A stretch of DNA of 31,231 nucleotides, from positions 1 to 31,231 of the forward strand of contig VSNT01000029.1 in the NCBI GenBank assembly GCA_009774465.1. The letters are read 5' to 3'. Below the pieces are notes generated by a model, which did not search any database, was not told the DNA's origin, and saw nothing but the letters and a program-made list of their open reading frames with translations. Shown piece after piece: positions 24,015 through 31,078 of the stretch (positions are counted from its first letter, which is position 1; the number at the start of each line of letters is the position of its first letter). The position numbers and the translations under genes are program-made. Source of the DNA: Lachnospiraceae bacterium (GTDB lineage: Bacteria > Bacillota_A > Clostridia > Lachnospirales > Lachnospiraceae).

Positions 24015-24848
24015 CTATATCAATCCTTTTTCCAGACAATAATTATAAATCCCATCATCAGCGGCATGCCCGCACACATCATCCGCCACAGCTTTTAACT
24101 GCTCCGAACCATTTCCCATTGCCACGCCTGTGCCAACGCTTTGCAGCATTTCAATATCATTATTGCCATCACCAAATGCAATCGCCTCTGATTTATCCAT
24201 GTGATAATATTCAAGCACCTTTTCTATGGCTTTTCCTTTTCCGCCATCAGCCGGAATGATATCCACCGCCCTGTCCCACCAGGCAGTAATTTTCGCCTGC
24301 CTGATTCCTTTCATCATAGATATGTACTCTGACTCGCAGCACCCCATCATCACCTGATAAACTTCCTCCTGAAGCAGCTGTTCAAAATCATCTGCAATTT
24401 CCACTTTAAGGCCTGCATATCCATAATAATCCACCAAATCCTGATCAGCTCCATTTGCTGCTATCCGGTCTTTCGTTGCAATTGATACCGGTCTGCCGAT
24501 TTGGGCTGCATTTTTAATAAGCTGCTTCACATCCTGTACCGGAATGGGATTACTGAAAATCACCTTTTCTGAGTTGAAGCAATAAGAACCATTAAAAGTC
24601 AAAAATACATCAAAGTCAGTTTTCGGAAACCGGGGCAGAGTAAGCGGTGCTCTGCCGGTTGCAAGACAGATCAGTATCCCTTTCTGCTTTAAACGCGCCA
24701 GAGTTTCCAATATCCTTTCAGAAATTACCTTCTTATTTATGTCTATCAAAGTGCCGTCAATATCAAAAAATGCTATTTTAATATCTTTCATTTTTATACC
24801 CATCTGCGCGTTGCTGCGCGCGTACAAATCAATAGGTTGAATACGCAT
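24015..24848 (-). CDS. Cof-type HAD-IIB family phosphatase
   Basis: A HAD hydrolase of 258 residues from the ATG at 24791, or 277 from the ATG at 24848. Motif I is FFDIDGTLID (nucleophile and acid/base aspartates), motif II is CLATGR, the motif III lysine is in GGKGKAIEKVL, and motif IV is FGDGNNDIEML. The C2B cap between motifs II and III marks it as Cof-type. These cytosolic enzymes dephosphorylate sugar phosphates, flavin or pyridoxal phosphates and similar molecules. The upstream start has GGAGGAAAGG 6-15 bases away, although spacing is long. The downstream start fits the family length but has only a weak site. I give the longer form. It heads a three-gene operon with the ParB/BMP fusion and the phosphoesterase and has a very good promoter. 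Confidence 0.87.
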   Translation of the reverse strand: MRIQPIDLYARSNAQMGIKMKDIKIAFFDIDGTLIDINKKVISERILETLARLKQKGILICLATGRAPLTLPRFPKTDFDVFLTFNGSYCFNSEKVIFSNPIPVQDVKQLIKNAAQIGRPVSIATKDRIAANGADQDLVDYYGYAGLKVEIADDFEQLLQEEVYQVMMGCCESEYISMMKGIRQAKITAWWDRAVDIIPADGGKGKAIEKVLEYYHMDKSEAIAFGDGNNDIEMLQSVGTGVAMGNGSEQLKAVADDVCGHAADDGIYNYCLEKGLI

Positions 24849-24904
24849 TTTTGTTCAACCTTTCCTCCATGTCGTAACCGGAATCAGGCAATTATCCGTA
24901 ATTC

Positions 24905-24933
24905 ATTATAGTAATAACATTTTATGAAGTCAA
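24905..24933 (-). promoter_or_regulatory. Promoter of the HAD - ParB/BMP - phosphoesterase unit
   Basis: Minus-strand TTGACT (24933-24928), 17-base spacer, perfect TATAAT (24910-24905). Transcription would begin near 24898, leaving about 50 bases before the first ATG. Confidence 0.75.
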
Positions 24934-24939
24934 TTCATT

Positions 24940-24955
24940 CCTGATATTAATCAGG
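24940..24955. promoter_or_regulatory. Palindrome abutting the -35 box
   Basis: CCTGAT-ATTA-ATCAGG is a perfect inverted repeat with a 4-base centre. It ends 6 bases upstream of the -35 of the HAD-operon promoter. It could bind a dimeric regulator. A terminator role for the nucleotidyltransferase gene just upstream is less likely because no T-run follows. Confidence 0.4.
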
Positions 24956-24982
24956 CTTTATTGGCTCAGCCATATAGAATTG

Positions 24983-26050
24983 TCACTGCATTTTCTCAAA
25001 TTCCTCAAAAGAATCATATTTCTTTACTGCTCCGCCGCCATCTACAATAAATTGTACAAAGTCATTTTCAATAACCTTTGTGTTACTTTCCAGTCTTTCC
25101 AAATCATTATAATGAAATGACCGGAGTAAATCATATTGTCCGGCTCCCAACTGACCATGTGCATAGTCCAGCTCCTCCTGCAGGCATACTGCTGACAGAT
25201 AGGCTAAAACATAGTCGCCATTTTCACAGCAGACATATATTTTATTAAAGGTTGAGCAGATTTCTTCATATAATGCCGCTAAAGCTGTATAATCTGCCTG
25301 TGAAGCGCATACTTCCTCCGTCTTAATCTGCTTCCTTGGCTTTTCCGGAACCGGAATATTCATATGCCGGCATACTGCATAAATCATCTGGTTACAATGC
25401 TGCAAAATACTTTCTATTGATTCCGCCTGAATCACATTTAAATATTCGTCATATATTTGCCTCGGAATATCAGGCAGCTTTTTTAAATCTGTAAACTGTC
25501 TTTTCAGCCCAAAATGATAATAGGTATGATGATAAAGAGCAGCCGCATCAGCCAATGTCATAATAGTAAATCCGGCTTTTTTACGAACCTCAGTCATACT
25601 TTCGCTATTTAATGCACTCTCATATACCCCACAGGCCTGGTTCACCCTTTCAAGCGCAGCAGCGCCGGATATCTGTTCACTTTCAAGATTGCTCTTTAAT
25701 TTAGACTTAAGCTGTAAAAATTTACACTTATCTTCTTCCGAATGACGATAAATTACTTTCCCATCTCCAATCAAAGGCAGCAGCGTTTCTTTTAAATCTG
25801 CTATCGCCTCAGCCCGCTCCCATGAAATTGGAAAAATGTCATATCCGATGCCACAGATGATAAAATCATTTGCAAACTGATATGCCCTTTGGGTTTTTGG
25901 TATAAAATAACAGTCAACGTCAGATTTTGCATGTGCAGTTCCATTTACGTAAGAGCCATAAATCACCACTGCGCTAATGTCCTCCGGATATTCTTTTTTA
26001 ACCTTTTCTGCAATCCAGCCAACTAACTTTTCATTGATTGATTTGTCCAT
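24983..26050 (-). CDS. Nucleotidyltransferase-domain protein with helical C-terminus
   Basis: A 355-residue protein. The N-terminal ~95 residues form a polymerase beta-type nucleotidyltransferase domain with an exact GSX10DXD motif (G32-S33 ... D44-V-D46) and a likely third acidic residue in YDIFPIS. The rest is predicted helical with a HEPN-like look in places (KKAGFTIMTLADAAALYHHTYYHF, YLNVIQAESIESILQHCNQMIYAVCRH). So it might be a single-chain fusion of nucleotidyltransferase and helical bundle, as in some aminoglycoside adenylyltransferase relatives. No signal peptide or membrane helix is seen. It is 37 bases after the damaged ATPase gene in the same direction. Substrate unknown; self-contained MNT/HEPN-type regulation or small-molecule adenylylation are both possible. 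Confidence 0.75.
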   Translation of the reverse strand: MDKSINEKLVGWIAEKVKKEYPEDISAVVIYGSYVNGTAHAKSDVDCYFIPKTQRAYQFANDFIICGIGYDIFPISWERAEAIADLKETLLPLIGDGKVIYRHSEEDKCKFLQLKSKLKSNLESEQISGAAALERVNQACGVYESALNSESMTEVRKKAGFTIMTLADAAALYHHTYYHFGLKRQFTDLKKLPDIPRQIYDEYLNVIQAESIESILQHCNQMIYAVCRHMNIPVPEKPRKQIKTEEVCASQADYTALAALYEEICSTFNKIYVCCENGDYVLAYLSAVCLQEELDYAHGQLGAGQYDLLRSFHYNDLERLESNTKVIENDFVQFIVDGGGAVKKYDSFEEFEKMQ

Positions 26051-26087
26051 AGTGAAACCTCCGTCATAAGGTGTAGTAAGCCTGCCA

Positions 26088-27218
26088 TTAAAATTCCAGA
26101 CTGTTGGTATTTAACAGAAAATATTTCATTCCCATAATTACAAACCCTTCCTCATTCCTCCAGGGCTTTAATGTTCCGTTTGTAATAACAATTTTTTTGA
26201 AAGAATCAGAAATACTTCTAAAAGACTTATATTCCTGTTCCTGTTTCTCTCTGGCCGCCATATCGTAAGCCACCTGAATATAATATCTTTGGCTTCCCTG
26301 ATTTACTACAAAATCTACCTCTAACTGTTTATGAACCTGTCTGCCTTCCTGATTTTTATCATATACATTAACAATCCCTACATCCACATTGTAGCCCCGC
26401 AGGAGTAATTCATTATAAACAACATTTTCCATAAGGTGCGTAGGTTCCTGTTGCCTAAAATTCAGTCTTGCATTTCTAATACCTATATCTGTAAAATAAT
26501 ATTTTAAGTTTGCGCCAATATATTTCCTGCCTTTTATGTCATACCGATTTGCTTTGGAAATCAAAAAGGCTTCTGTTAAGCAGTCAATATGATTTGATAT
26601 TGTCTTATTGCTATAGTTACTTCCCTGTTCACTGGTAAAATTGTTGGCTATTTTAGTAGGATTTGTCAAAGCTCCAATGGATGATGCAAGAACATCCAGC
26701 AGGGCATCCAGTTCATCAACATTTTGAATATGGTTCCGCTCAATTACATCTTTAAGATAAACACTAGTCAACATATTTTTTAAATACTCCATCTTTTGCC
26801 TTTCAGACGAAAATTGAACTGCCTGTGGGAGACCGCCATATAGCAAATATTCCCCCCACGCATCATCATAATCACCTTCATAACATGAAAAGAACTCTGC
26901 AAAAGATAAGGGATATACTCTGACCTCATCTCCTCTGCCCCGAAATTCCGTTACCACATCACTTGATAAAAATTTTGAATTACTGCCTGTAACATATATA
27001 TCAATGTTTCCTATTCGAAGCAGACTGTTAAGCATCTCTTCAAAACGCGGCATAAATTGCACTTCATCTAAGAGCAGATAAAACTTCTGTTCATCTTGTA
27101 TGAAACCTTTTATATACTGATAACATATTTTGGGATCCCGAAGTTCTTCATTTTCAATGCCATCCAACGCAATCTCTATAATATGGCCAATTCTACCATA
27201 TCCAAATAAAGCTTTCAA
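26088..27218 (-). pseudogene. DUF4143/AAA_14-type ATPase, 5'-truncated
   Basis: The 376-residue frame matches the DUF4143-containing AAA ATPase family from HIIEIALDGIENEELRDP (residue 12) onward. The Walker B segment FYLLLDEVQFMPRFEEML, the sensor YVTGSNSKFLSSDVVTEFRGRG, the YPLSFAEFF signature and the C-terminal nuclease-like domain (LEVDFVVNQGSQRYYIQVAYD) are intact. Family members begin with about 45-55 further residues holding Walker A (usually GxRRxGKS). None of that is present: upstream sequence is AT-rich repeat DNA in all frames. The only possible start is TTG at 27218 with no ribosome site, and a promoter -10 overlaps it. I infer loss of the 5' end by rearrangement. A shorter product from an internal start cannot be excluded. 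Confidence 0.8.
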
Positions 27219-27244
27219 TATACGTTTTTCTGTACTGCTGTCAA
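27217..27244 (-). promoter_or_regulatory. Promoter-like sequence reading into the truncated ATPase
   Basis: Minus-strand TTGACA (27244-27239), 16-base spacer, TATATT (27222-27217). It would start transcription inside the ATPase frame. It may be chance or a promoter brought in by the rearrangement. It could drive the downstream nucleotidyltransferase gene. Confidence 0.4.
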
Positions 27245-27249
27245 CTTAG

Positions 27250-27315
27250 ATGATGCAACTTTGATACAAAAATGATGGAAATATGATGCTACTTTGATGA
27301 AATTATGATGCACCG
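27250..27315. repeat. Six-unit 11-bp direct repeat array upstream of the VIT/VWA gene
   Basis: Reading 27250-27315 in steps of 11 gives ATGATGCAACT / TTGATACAAAA / ATGATGGAAAT / ATGATGCTACT / TTGATGAAATT / ATGATGCACCG, with a shared WTGATG core. The array has no spacers and is in phase with the DNA helix. It ends 11 bases before a TATAAA -10-like box. This resembles the 11-bp direct repeats bound by OmpR/PhoB-family response regulators. The regulator is not in the window. Confidence 0.7.
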
Positions 27316-27326
27316 ACATTGTAAAT

Positions 27327-27332
27327 TATAAA
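27327..27332 (+). promoter_or_regulatory. -10-like box of the VIT/VWA - exosortase unit
   Basis: TATAAA lies 44 bases before the chosen ATG at 27376. No good -35 is found at 16-18 bases; the last 11-bp repeat occupies that place. This pattern is usual at activator-dependent promoters. An ATG at 27334 would precede the predicted RNA start, which supports the later start codon. Confidence 0.45.
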
Positions 27333-27375
27333 TATGGCAAACGACGTAACAAATGAAAATGGAGGCAAAAATCAA

Positions 27376-29403
27376 ATGAATAAGAAAAAAATAAGCCTGT
27401 TTTTTTTAACTGTGCTTCTTCTATTGACTACTCCGGTTCTACCCGTACGTGCTGAAGAAGATAGTGAAGATGAAGATGTAACTATGGCGCCTTACTTTCT
27501 GGTGGTAAGCGAAGACACTACTGTTGACTGCTTTCCCCTGAAGGAAACAAATGTTACCACCAACATTACCGGCACCATTGCAGAAACCTATGTCACCCAA
27601 ACCTACAAAAATGAAGGAGATTCTCCTATCAGTGCAAGTTATCTTTTCCCTGCATCCACTAAGGTTTCCGTACATGGCATGACCATGCAGGTGGGAAGCA
27701 ATATTGTTACCGCACAGATTAAGGAAAAGGAAGAGGCAAAGCAGGAATTTGAAGAAGCAAAAAGTGAAGGAAAAAGCGCTTCTTTGCTGGAACAGAAAAG
27801 AGCCAACGTATTTAATATGGATGTGGCAAATATTATGCCCGGTGATACTGTGATTATTAAGCTCCATTATACAGAACTGATAAGTCCCGAAGAGGGCACC
27901 TATCAGTTTGTATTTCCCACTGTTGTCGGTCCCCGTTATTCCGATCCTAAAGATCAAACCGATAAAGACGCCAACGGATGGGTGGAAACCCCTTATATGG
28001 AAAGCGGCAGCACCATCACCGGCAAATACAGCATTACAGTCAATCTTTCCACCGGCGTGCCAATTACCAACTTAAGCAGTAAATCTCATGACATTGACAT
28101 TGCATGGAATAACAATGCCTCTGCAAAGATCACCCTGTCCAATCCTGCTGATTACGCCGGAAATCGGGACTTTATTCTGGACTATAAGCTGACTGGAAAT
28201 CAGGTGGAAAGCGGCCTGGTACTTTCAGAAGGAGAAAACGAAAACTTCTTTATGCTGACCATACAGCCGCCGGAACGTTTCACCCCCGAAGACATTCCTC
28301 CCAGAGAATATATTTTTGTACTGGATGTATCCGGCTCCATGAATGGTTATCCTATGGACACCGCCAAAGTACTGATTAAAGATCTGGTATCCAGTTTAAA
28401 GGAAACAGACAAGTTTAATTTAATTCTGTTCTCCGGCTCCTCGAAGCAGCTTTCACCAAAATCTTTAACTGCCACCAGAGAAAATATCAAAGAAGCCATT
28501 GACCTGATTGATGAGCAGGAAGGGTATGGAGGTACCTCTCTTTCTCCAGCCCTGGAAAGCGCCATAAATATTCCTGCCGATAAAAATACTGCCCGTAGTA
28601 TTGTTGTAATCACAGACGGTTACATTTCCGGAGAGCAGAACGTATTTGACCTGATAAGTCAAAATCTTGGCACCACCAGCTTTTTCTCCTTCGGAATCGG
28701 CTCCTCCGTAAACCGCTATCTGGTAGATGGCATTGCATATGCAGGCGCCGGAGAATCCTTTGTAGTAACTGATGCAGAGGATGCCTCTGAAACTGCGGAA
28801 CGCTTCCGTACTTACATACAATCGCCCATTTTAACAGATATTAATGTGACCTACGAAGGGTTTGATGTTTACGACGTAGAACCTGCTGCCCTTCCTACAT
28901 TGTTTGCTCAAAAACCCATTGTCCTGTTTGGTAAATATAAAGGTGACGCAGAAGGCACAATTACAGTTTCCGGCAAGACAGGAAATAAGGATTATTCCCA
29001 GAAAATTGCAGTTTCCGATATAAAATCTCTCACTGACAATGATGCCGTAAGCTACCTGTGGGCGCGCACAAGAGTAGAACGTCTTATGGATTACGGATAC
29101 AGTAAGGATAATCCTGAAGTAAAAGATGAAGTAACGCAGCTTGGCCTTGACTACAGTATGATGACGCCTTACACCTCATTTATTGCAGTGATTGACACCG
29201 TCAGAAATCCGGAAGGGAAAAGCGCCGACGTTGACCAGCCCAATCCCCTTCCTCTGGGCGTATCCAACCTTGCAGTGGGAGGCGGTTACCGGGCCTACTC
29301 AGAGCCGGCAGATATCATACTGCTTCTTTCCATGATATGCATTCTATTGACCAGTATGATCTATCATCATAGAAAGAAACAGATAAAGAAGTGTGTCTCA
29401 TAA
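27376..29403 (+). CDS. Secreted VIT and VWA domain protein with C-terminal exosortase-type sorting signal
   Basis: A 675-residue surface protein. The ATG at 27376 has GGAGG 10 bases upstream. A signal peptide (residues 1-26, ending PVRA) leads to an acidic patch. A vault/inter-alpha-trypsin (VIT) domain follows (~40-175, with TYVTQTYKNEGDSPISASYLFP), then a von Willebrand A domain (~310-480) whose metal-dependent adhesion site D317-x-S319-x-S321 (DVSGS) is complete. The C-terminus has a short SEP motif (642-644), a hydrophobic helix (about 647-663) and a basic end (HHRKKQIKK). This three-part tail resembles PEP-CTERM-type exosortase signals. The next gene is an exosortase, so this is probably its dedicated substrate. 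VIT/VWA proteins commonly take part in adhesion or metal-dependent protein binding. Confidence 0.88.
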   Translation: MNKKKISLFFLTVLLLLTTPVLPVRAEEDSEDEDVTMAPYFLVVSEDTTVDCFPLKETNVTTNITGTIAETYVTQTYKNEGDSPISASYLFPASTKVSVHGMTMQVGSNIVTAQIKEKEEAKQEFEEAKSEGKSASLLEQKRANVFNMDVANIMPGDTVIIKLHYTELISPEEGTYQFVFPTVVGPRYSDPKDQTDKDANGWVETPYMESGSTITGKYSITVNLSTGVPITNLSSKSHDIDIAWNNNASAKITLSNPADYAGNRDFILDYKLTGNQVESGLVLSEGENENFFMLTIQPPERFTPEDIPPREYIFVLDVSGSMNGYPMDTAKVLIKDLVSSLKETDKFNLILFSGSSKQLSPKSLTATRENIKEAIDLIDEQEGYGGTSLSPALESAINIPADKNTARSIVVITDGYISGEQNVFDLISQNLGTTSFFSFGIGSSVNRYLVDGIAYAGAGESFVVTDAEDASETAERFRTYIQSPILTDINVTYEGFDVYDVEPAALPTLFAQKPIVLFGKYKGDAEGTITVSGKTGNKDYSQKIAVSDIKSLTDNDAVSYLWARTRVERLMDYGYSKDNPEVKDEVTQLGLDYSMMTPYTSFIAVIDTVRNPEGKSADVDQPNPLPLGVSNLAVGGGYRAYSEPADIILLLSMICILLTSMIYHHRKKQIKKCVS

Positions 29404-29479
29404 TAAAAAATACATTTCTGTCAATGAAAAACAATAGTGTCACATAAAGAATAAGAACCTTATACAGGAGAAAAATCAA

Positions 29480-30238
29480 ATGCCACAGACATCCTTACAA
29501 ACAAACCGCCAAAAACTACACACCTTCATAAAAAACAACTGGTTTTTCTACCTTACAGGTTTTCTCCTTCTTTTGGGAATGAAGTATTTTTACAGCAGGA
29601 CAAATGTTAACCATCTTACCTGGCTTCTTGCACCCACCGCACGGTGGGTGCAGGCCTTAAGCGGCATTCCTTTTCATTTTGTTCCCTATGAGGGATACGT
29701 CAATCACACTTACCAGTTTGTGATCGCCCGCTCCTGCTGCGGTATGCAGTTTATGATTATAACCATTGCCACCCTGCTTTTCCCTTTCATCCCGCAAATG
29801 GATACAACTCAGAAAAAAATCCGGTGGATGATTTCTATCCTTCCGGCTTCCTATGTGTTGACCATATTAGTTAATATTATCAGAATTCTTCTTTCCATTT
29901 ATCTTCCGGTCATTATGCAAAAAAGCCTTTCAGGAAGTTTTTTAACTCCCGCAAGGCTTCATACGCTGATTGGAACATTTGTATACTTTACTTCTTTATT
30001 TCTTATTTACCACCTGGCAGGACTTCTCAGCCGACGTTCCTTCCCAAAAATTCTGCCACCGGTATTTTTTTATCTTGCCCTAGTACTTGGAGTCCCCTTT
30101 TTAAGCAGGAGCTGGCAAAATGGAGAAAAACAGTTTGCAGAATATGCTTTACTGGTAGTCTGCGTATGTCTGATCGTGATTATCTTATACCGAATCTGGA
30201 ATCTGTTGTCTAAAACTGCTTCTGGATTTTTCAGATAA
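29480..30238 (+). CDS. xrtK: Exosortase family protein, XrtK-like
   Basis: A 252-residue integral membrane protein with about seven to eight hydrophobic segments. The exosortase catalytic residues are in place: C86 in ARSCCGMQF, R135 in VNIIRILLSI and H161 in ARLHTLIGTFVYF. This Cys-Arg-His set on the outer membrane face cleaves sorting signals and transfers the protein to another acceptor. AGGAG lies 10 bases before the ATG. The gene is 76 bases downstream of the VIT/VWA gene with no terminator between them. Exosortases are mostly Gram-negative; a Firmicutes type, XrtK, is known as a one-substrate form, and from memory it is linked to VIT/VWA-type neighbours. The exact subtype should be confirmed by model search. 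Confidence 0.88.
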   Translation: MPQTSLQTNRQKLHTFIKNNWFFYLTGFLLLLGMKYFYSRTNVNHLTWLLAPTARWVQALSGIPFHFVPYEGYVNHTYQFVIARSCCGMQFMIITIATLLFPFIPQMDTTQKKIRWMISILPASYVLTILVNIIRILLSIYLPVIMQKSLSGSFLTPARLHTLIGTFVYFTSLFLIYHLAGLLSRRSFPKILPPVFFYLALVLGVPFLSRSWQNGEKQFAEYALLVVCVCLIVIILYRIWNLLSKTASGFFR

Positions 30239-30257
30239 ATTACAATTGAATCAAAAC

Positions 30258-30755
30258 TTAATCAGTCATTAATTTATCCAACAACATCTGATAATGTTTT
30301 TGACTAATATGTCTTCCAGCTCTTTGCAAACCTTCAACACACTCTCTCACTTCATTTGCTGTCAACTCATCTTCTTCATAGGCTGCCATAAGTATTCCTA
30401 TTGTTCCCATTATCTTAAAACCCATTTGAAAAGACACTGCTCTTCCTTTTGCCTCATCCATCAGCAATACATCAGCATTTTGTTCATCAGTCAGGATAAT
30501 GGCTTCACTCTCCCCCTGATCAAGTCCGGTTGCCCTTTTAAGTATACTGGCAGATTCTGGATTCTTTATAGCCTTGACTTTAATAAACTGTTTTCGTTTA
30601 ATCTGATCCACCTCAAGTTTAAAACGTTCATCTGCTGTCAACTCATCAAATACTGCCTGCGGTATCAGAACCTGCCCAAATAGTTTTTCAAGTAAACCTA
30701 TTCGGTCTATTTTGAGAAGCGATATCAATGGTGTTGTATCTGACACAACTATCAT
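30258..30755 (-). CDS. DUF3368 PIN-like protein, probable toxin
   Basis: A 165-residue PIN-fold protein. The acidic residues expected of a metal-dependent RNase are visible: D6 (VVSDTTPLI), E38 (AVFDELT), E82/E84 (LDQGESEAI) and D100 (LLMDEAKGR). The SDTTPLISLLKI start and LDQGESEAI are DUF3368 signatures. It is paired with a UPF0175 protein by a 4-base ATGA overlap, the usual toxin-antitoxin layout for these two families. PIN toxins cut tRNA, rRNA or mRNA; the target here is unknown. It converges on the exosortase gene with a 19-base gap and no clear terminator. Confidence 0.87.
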   Translation of the reverse strand: MIVVSDTTPLISLLKIDRIGLLEKLFGQVLIPQAVFDELTADERFKLEVDQIKRKQFIKVKAIKNPESASILKRATGLDQGESEAIILTDEQNADVLLMDEAKGRAVSFQMGFKIMGTIGILMAAYEEDELTANEVRECVEGLQRAGRHISQKHYQMLLDKLMTD

Positions 30756-31042
30756 TCTGTAGCCTCCCCCTTTTTCAACTGTCTGAAAGTCTCCAATTCC
30801 AAATCAAGTTCATCCATTGTCATATCCAAATACGAGTATCCCAATTTATCGTAAATATCAATCAACTCGGATTTTCTGATTCCCAAAATCTCTGCCGCAC
30901 CGCCATGTGAGATAGTCTGATTTAATATATACGGATACAGCAAAAGTGCATTTCTGATAAGTTCCGTTTCTGAGTTCACAGCCTTCAGATATTTTGCCAT
31001 TCCTGACGGCACTCTTATTGTTACAGATTCAGTTGTTACCAT
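30752..31042 (-). CDS. UPF0175 family protein, probable antitoxin
   Basis: A 96-residue protein with the UPF0175 pattern. It has a short N-terminal strand (SVTIRVPSGM), a helical middle (ETELIRNALLLYPYILN) and a helix-turn-helix-like segment ISHGGAAEILGIRKSELIDIYDKLG (about residues 44-68), then an acidic tail that could bind the toxin. The family partners DUF3368 PIN proteins. A GGAGAGG site lies about 10 bases before the ATG. The stop overlaps the toxin start. The segment resembling a DNA-binding helix suggests it also represses its own promoter, which is probably in 31043-31078. Confidence 0.85.
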   Translation of the reverse strand: MVTTESVTIRVPSGMAKYLKAVNSETELIRNALLLYPYILNQTISHGGAAEILGIRKSELIDIYDKLGYSYLDMTMDELDLELETFRQLKKGEATE

Positions 31043-31078
31043 AGCATCGCATCCTCTCCTTTATTATTCCCATGAAAG

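Noticed and set aside
27250..27315. CRISPR-like or microsatellite repeat
   Set aside because: Units are contiguous 11-mers without spacers, too short for CRISPR, and their phase and position before a -10 box fit a regulatory array better.
27439..27957. Minus-strand open frame of 172 codons opposite the VIT/VWA gene
   Set aside because: It lies wholly within the VIT-coding region in a mirror frame and has no motif or start signal.
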